Assembly: GCF_029590555.1 (NCBI RefSeq)
Contig: NZ_CP081002.1
Coordinates: 434,001 to 498,000, forward strand
Direction of reading: 5' to 3'
Length of the DNA: 64,000 bases
Origin: Sphingobium sp. V4
GTDB taxonomy: Bacteria; Pseudomonadota; Alphaproteobacteria; Sphingomonadales; Sphingomonadaceae
Positions 61,084-64,000 of this stretch are shown here, piece after piece. Below the pieces are notes generated by a model. The model ran no database searches and was not told the origin of the DNA. It worked only from the letters and a program-made list of their open reading frames with translations. Position numbers and translations under genes: made by a program. Each line of letters opens with the position of its first letter. The stretch's first letter is position 1.

Positions 61084-63534
61084 TCAGAAATTCGCAGAGA
61101 AGCGCAGGCCATAGGTCTGCGGTGCCGTGTACCGGGCGACCGCCATACCGATCGGCGAGCGCTGGGGCGTAGCTATGCGGCGCTTATTCTCCAGATTGTA
61201 AAGGAAGGCGCCCAGCGACCAGCCGCCATCGGCCGCGCGCAGCGTGAGGTTGAGGTCGGTCTGCCAATAGGCGCGGATATGTTCGAAATCGAGATATTCG
61301 AACGCGCCCCATTGGTCGTCGCGCCAGGCGGTGGCGATATTGCCGACCAGTTCGAGCGAGCGGCCGAGCGGCACCACCTGTTCCGCGCCCAGATTGACGG
61401 TCCATTTGGGCGAATAGAGCAAGGGCTTGCCCGAACAGTTGAAGTCCTTGACCGGCGCGCCGCCGGCGGTCGCGCCGGTCAGGGTAAAGGGACAGGCGAT
61501 ATTGTCGCGGGGCGAGGCGGTATAGAGGTGCAGGTCGTCATAGGTGGCTTTGAGATATTGCACTTTGGCGTTCAGTGTGGTCGTCGGCGTCGCCTTGACG
61601 ATGGCGTCCACGTCGAAGCCCTTGATCGTCGACTTGCCCGCATTTTCGTTGGAATTGATCAGCGTGCCGCTGGTATCGACCGTGAAATAGGTGATCTGCT
61701 GGTCCTTATACTTCCAGTAGAAACCCTCGACGTTCAACTGCACGCGATTGTCGAAGAAGCGGTTCTTCGATCCCACCGTGTAGGCCGTGATGAATTCCGG
61801 ATCATAGCTCGACTTGCCCTCCGCCAGCTGGAAACCGCCGGCGCGATAGCCAGTTTCGACCGTGGCGTAGAGCAGGTTCGCCGGGCCGAGATCGAACTCC
61901 GCCGACGCCTTCCAGGTGACGCGCGAATAGCTGCCGCTGTCGACCACCGGATTATAGGTTTTGAGGATCGTGCCCTTGCCGTTCAGCAGCGCGAAGACCT
62001 GCGGGTTCGCCTGGTCGGTGCTGCCCGCCGCGATCCAGCCATTGCTGGCCAGCCAGTTGACCGTGTCGCCAGTCGTCAGGAAATTGGGATAGCGCGGCAG
62101 CGCATTGGGTGCCGCGCATCCCGCCGCGAAGGAGGCCGGCGGCACGATATTGGCGGGCGGCAGGCCACCGCAGAAGGTGATGAAATTGTTGATGATGCCG
62201 TCCATCGACTTTTTGTCGCGGGTGTAGCGCGCACCGCCGACCAGGCGGAAGCGGTCGCTGACATGGGCGGTCAGCTGGCCAAAGCCGGCCCAGCTTTTCG
62301 TCTTGTGGGTGTAGGACTGGATCGGCAGCACGAATTCCTGATTATATTCGTTCTGGGCGTCGATCCTTTCGTTGAAGTAGAAGCCGCCCAGCACATAGTC
62401 GATCATACCGACCGACCCGGCGAGGCGGGCTTCGAGGCTGTATTGTTTGTCCGTTTCGGCGCTATACGCCGTGTTGAACGCCGGGCCGTAGAAGAAGCTG
62501 TCGCCCTTCGACTTGCGGAAGGCGGGGACGAGCGTGAACGTCCCGATATCGGTCTTCCAGTTCAGTTCCGCATTGACGCCCCAATAGGTGTAATCGACCG
62601 ACTGCTGCTGGTTCATCGCATTGAGGAAGCCGAAGCCCGGCGCGCCCAGCAATGTCCGTCGATAGGCGTTGGCCGCATCCGTGTTGAACCCTTCCGACGC
62701 ATCGAACGGCCCCGGCGTGAAGCTATATCCCGATGGACCGGGCGTATAAGCGCCGATATAGCTGCCCCCCGGCCCGACGCCGCCGATCTTGGTCCAGTCC
62801 GCGCCGATGCGCAGGCTGATGGCGTCGGTCGGCTCGATCAGGAACTGGCCACGCAGGCCGGTCCGCTTCAGATCGTCACTGCCATCGCGGTTATAACCGT
62901 CATGGACCTGGCGCGTGGCGGCGACGCGGAGCGCACTGGTGTCGCCGGTCGCAAGGTTGAGATAACCGTCGACATTGACTGCATCATAATTGCCGAGGGA
63001 CACGTTGAAGCCCGCGCCGTTGCGGCCCAGTTCCGGGCGAGCGGGAATGATGTTGACCGCGCCGCCGGTGGCGTTGCGGCCGTACAGTATGCCCTGCGGG
63101 CCTTTGAGCACCTCGACACGGGCAAGGTCGTAGAAGGCAGAGCCGAAAGCGCCCGCCGCGCGGCCCAGCACGACGCCGTCATAGCTGGGGGTGACGGCGG
63201 GGTCGTTATAGCTGCTGGACGTGATGTTGCCGACGCCGCGGATAAAGATCGAGGTGTTGGACCCGCCGCCATTGGTGACGGTGATGGCGGGGACGCTTTT
63301 GGTGATATCCTCCGCCTTGGTGATGCCCTGCTGGATCAGCGTGTCGCCGGTAACGGCGTCGATCGCGATCGCGGCCTTTTGCGCGCTTTCCGACTTGCGC
63401 TGCGCCGTCACGACGATTTCGTCGATACCGGCCGACGACTGGTCGGCCGCCTGTTCGGATACCTGCGCCCAGGCGTCCGGCATGGTGGCCATCGTTACGA
63501 CGGCGGCCGTTGTGGCGAATAGAATCTTGCGCAT
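61084..63534 (-). CDS. TonB-dependent outer-membrane receptor
   Basis: 816 aa from the ATG at 63534. Signal peptide (~24 residues), TonB box (IDEIVVTAQR), plug domain and 22-strand-like barrel ending in an aromatic residue (LRFSANF). It takes up an unknown, probably lipophilic or aromatic, compound. The sulfatase gene begins 70 bases downstream on the same strand. Confidence 0.95.
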   Translation of the reverse strand: MRKILFATTAAVVTMATMPDAWAQVSEQAADQSSAGIDEIVVTAQRKSESAQKAAIAIDAVTGDTLIQQGITKAEDITKSVPAITVTNGGGSNTSIFIRGVGNITSSSYNDPAVTPSYDGVVLGRAAGAFGSAFYDLARVEVLKGPQGILYGRNATGGAVNIIPARPELGRNGAGFNVSLGNYDAVNVDGYLNLATGDTSALRVAATRQVHDGYNRDGSDDLKRTGLRGQFLIEPTDAISLRIGADWTKIGGVGPGGSYIGAYTPGPSGYSFTPGPFDASEGFNTDAANAYRRTLLGAPGFGFLNAMNQQQSVDYTYWGVNAELNWKTDIGTFTLVPAFRKSKGDSFFYGPAFNTAYSAETDKQYSLEARLAGSVGMIDYVLGGFYFNERIDAQNEYNQEFVLPIQSYTHKTKSWAGFGQLTAHVSDRFRLVGGARYTRDKKSMDGIINNFITFCGGLPPANIVPPASFAAGCAAPNALPRYPNFLTTGDTVNWLASNGWIAAGSTDQANPQVFALLNGKGTILKTYNPVVDSGSYSRVTWKASAEFDLGPANLLYATVETGYRAGGFQLAEGKSSYDPEFITAYTVGSKNRFFDNRVQLNVEGFYWKYKDQQITYFTVDTSGTLINSNENAGKSTIKGFDVDAIVKATPTTTLNAKVQYLKATYDDLHLYTASPRDNIACPFTLTGATAGGAPVKDFNCSGKPLLYSPKWTVNLGAEQVVPLGRSLELVGNIATAWRDDQWGAFEYLDFEHIRAYWQTDLNLTLRAADGGWSLGAFLYNLENKRRIATPQRSPIGMAVARYTAPQTYGLRFSANF

Positions 63535-63762
63535 TGCCCTCTCCCTGAATGGTTTTGATTTGGCGCAATATTGGTCGTTGAAACGGGTCGCTGTCGCATT
63601 GATTTTCTGGATGGGACCTATCTGCACGCGCGGACGATGGCGAAACGATCGCCCCGTCTATCCAGCTTTCCGATAGCAGATATTGAAGTAAAGGATTTTC
63701 GCGGCTGCCCGGCACTCGATAGCAGAAACAGTGAGAAGAGTTTCCGGGAGAGGCATGGTATC

Positions 63763-64000
63763 ATGATTGCGGGCAAACATATATTGATCGTCGGCGGAGG
63801 CATTGGCGGCATGGCTGCTGCCATCCGTCTGGGCGAACTGGGCGGCAAGGTCACGCTGATCGACATCGATCCGGAATGGCGGGTCTACGGCGCGGGGATC
63901 ACAATCACCGGCCCGACGCTCCGCGCCTATCGGCGCCTTGGCCTGCTCGACGCGATCAAGGAAGAAGGCGCAATCGCCAAGGGATCGACCATCTTCCGCC
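63763..64000 (+). CDS. FAD-dependent monooxygenase, N-terminal part
   Basis: 79 codons visible before the right edge, from the ATG at 63763 (GGGAGAGG upstream). It starts MIAGKHILIVGGGIGGMAAAIRLGELG (GxGxxG FAD motif) with TLIDIDP. PHBH-like hydroxylase class. Divergent from the TonB receptor, with a 228-bp gap likely holding both promoters. Confidence 0.85.
   Translation, partial: MIAGKHILIVGGGIGGMAAAIRLGELGGKVTLIDIDPEWRVYGAGITITGPTLRAYRRLGLLDAIKEEGAIAKGSTIFR

Noticed and set aside
60730..63522. 930-codon plus-strand frame opposite the TonB receptor
   Set aside because: Arg/Asp/Ala-rich shadow typical of high-GC DNA; the receptor has a signal peptide, TonB box and barrel on the other strand.

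Overview
The window is high-GC DNA from an alphaproteobacterium, most likely a sphingomonad (Sphingomonas, Sphingobium or Novosphingobium type). This is inferred from the flagellar and chemotaxis gene set (FlaF, FlbT, a FlbD relative), from the TonB receptor and aromatic-type catabolic genes, and from dispersed inverted repeats. Nothing names the species. I see no rRNA, tRNA, CRISPR array or intact insertion sequence.

Region 1 (1-43,710) is a near-continuous motility island. Minus-strand units hold fliG-fliH, then fliF-fliN-(FlbD-like)-flhA, then a fliK cut by the left edge. Plus-strand genes follow: a large beta-propeller protein that looks like a flagellar axial protein, flgB, a double-HTH regulator, and a degenerate-GGDEF/EAL protein. 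Next come flhB, fliR, fliQ, fliE and flgC (minus), with flgI-flgJ-flgN as a separate minus unit. fliN(2)-fliO-fliP run divergently (plus). A tightly overlapping minus operon carries motA-STAS-cheY-cheA-cheW-cheR-cheB-cheY-cheD-unknown-motB-fliL-PilZ. Then flaF, a FixL/FixJ-type pair, an alginate-export-type porin, a divergent sigma-70 factor, a lytic transglycosylase, fliJ, fliI, flbT, and flgE-flgK-flgL. fliM, flgA/D/F/G/H, fliC, fliD and fliS are not present and must lie elsewhere.

The most unusual feature of region 1 is its apparent regulatory logic. A FlbD homologue has lost its whole AAA+ (sigma54-activating) domain and keeps only a degenerate receiver and a Fis-type HTH. Upstream of fliF, flgC/fliN and flbT lie near-identical palindromes of the form GGCA(A/G)-N3-(T/C)TGCC. 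They resemble what I recall of Caulobacter ftr (FlbD) sites, but sit next to a recurrent TCCTATAAT/G -10 box rather than a sigma54 promoter. The ensemble reads as a sigma54-independent flagellar hierarchy using a trimmed FlbD, possibly with the RpoH-like sigma factor encoded here.

Region 2 (43,711-49,058) is a junction zone: strong terminator hairpins, a frameshifted short-chain dehydrogenase pseudogene, a DUF1206 membrane protein, a four-gene pyrimidine-catabolism operon in the order rutB-rutC-rutD-rutA, and a decayed fragment.

Region 3 (49,059-64,000) is a catabolic island: an SDR, a cupin and a fumarylacetoacetate-hydrolase-like protein in one overlapping operon; an alpha/beta hydrolase and a small VOC protein; a two-domain extradiol-type dioxygenase; a phytoene-dehydrogenase-like oxidoreductase with an SDR; HxlR and LysR regulators; an NAD-dependent epimerase; an exported sulfatase; a TonB-dependent receptor; and the start of an FAD monooxygenase. 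Together they suggest uptake, desulfation, oxidation and ring cleavage of an unknown, probably aromatic, substrate.
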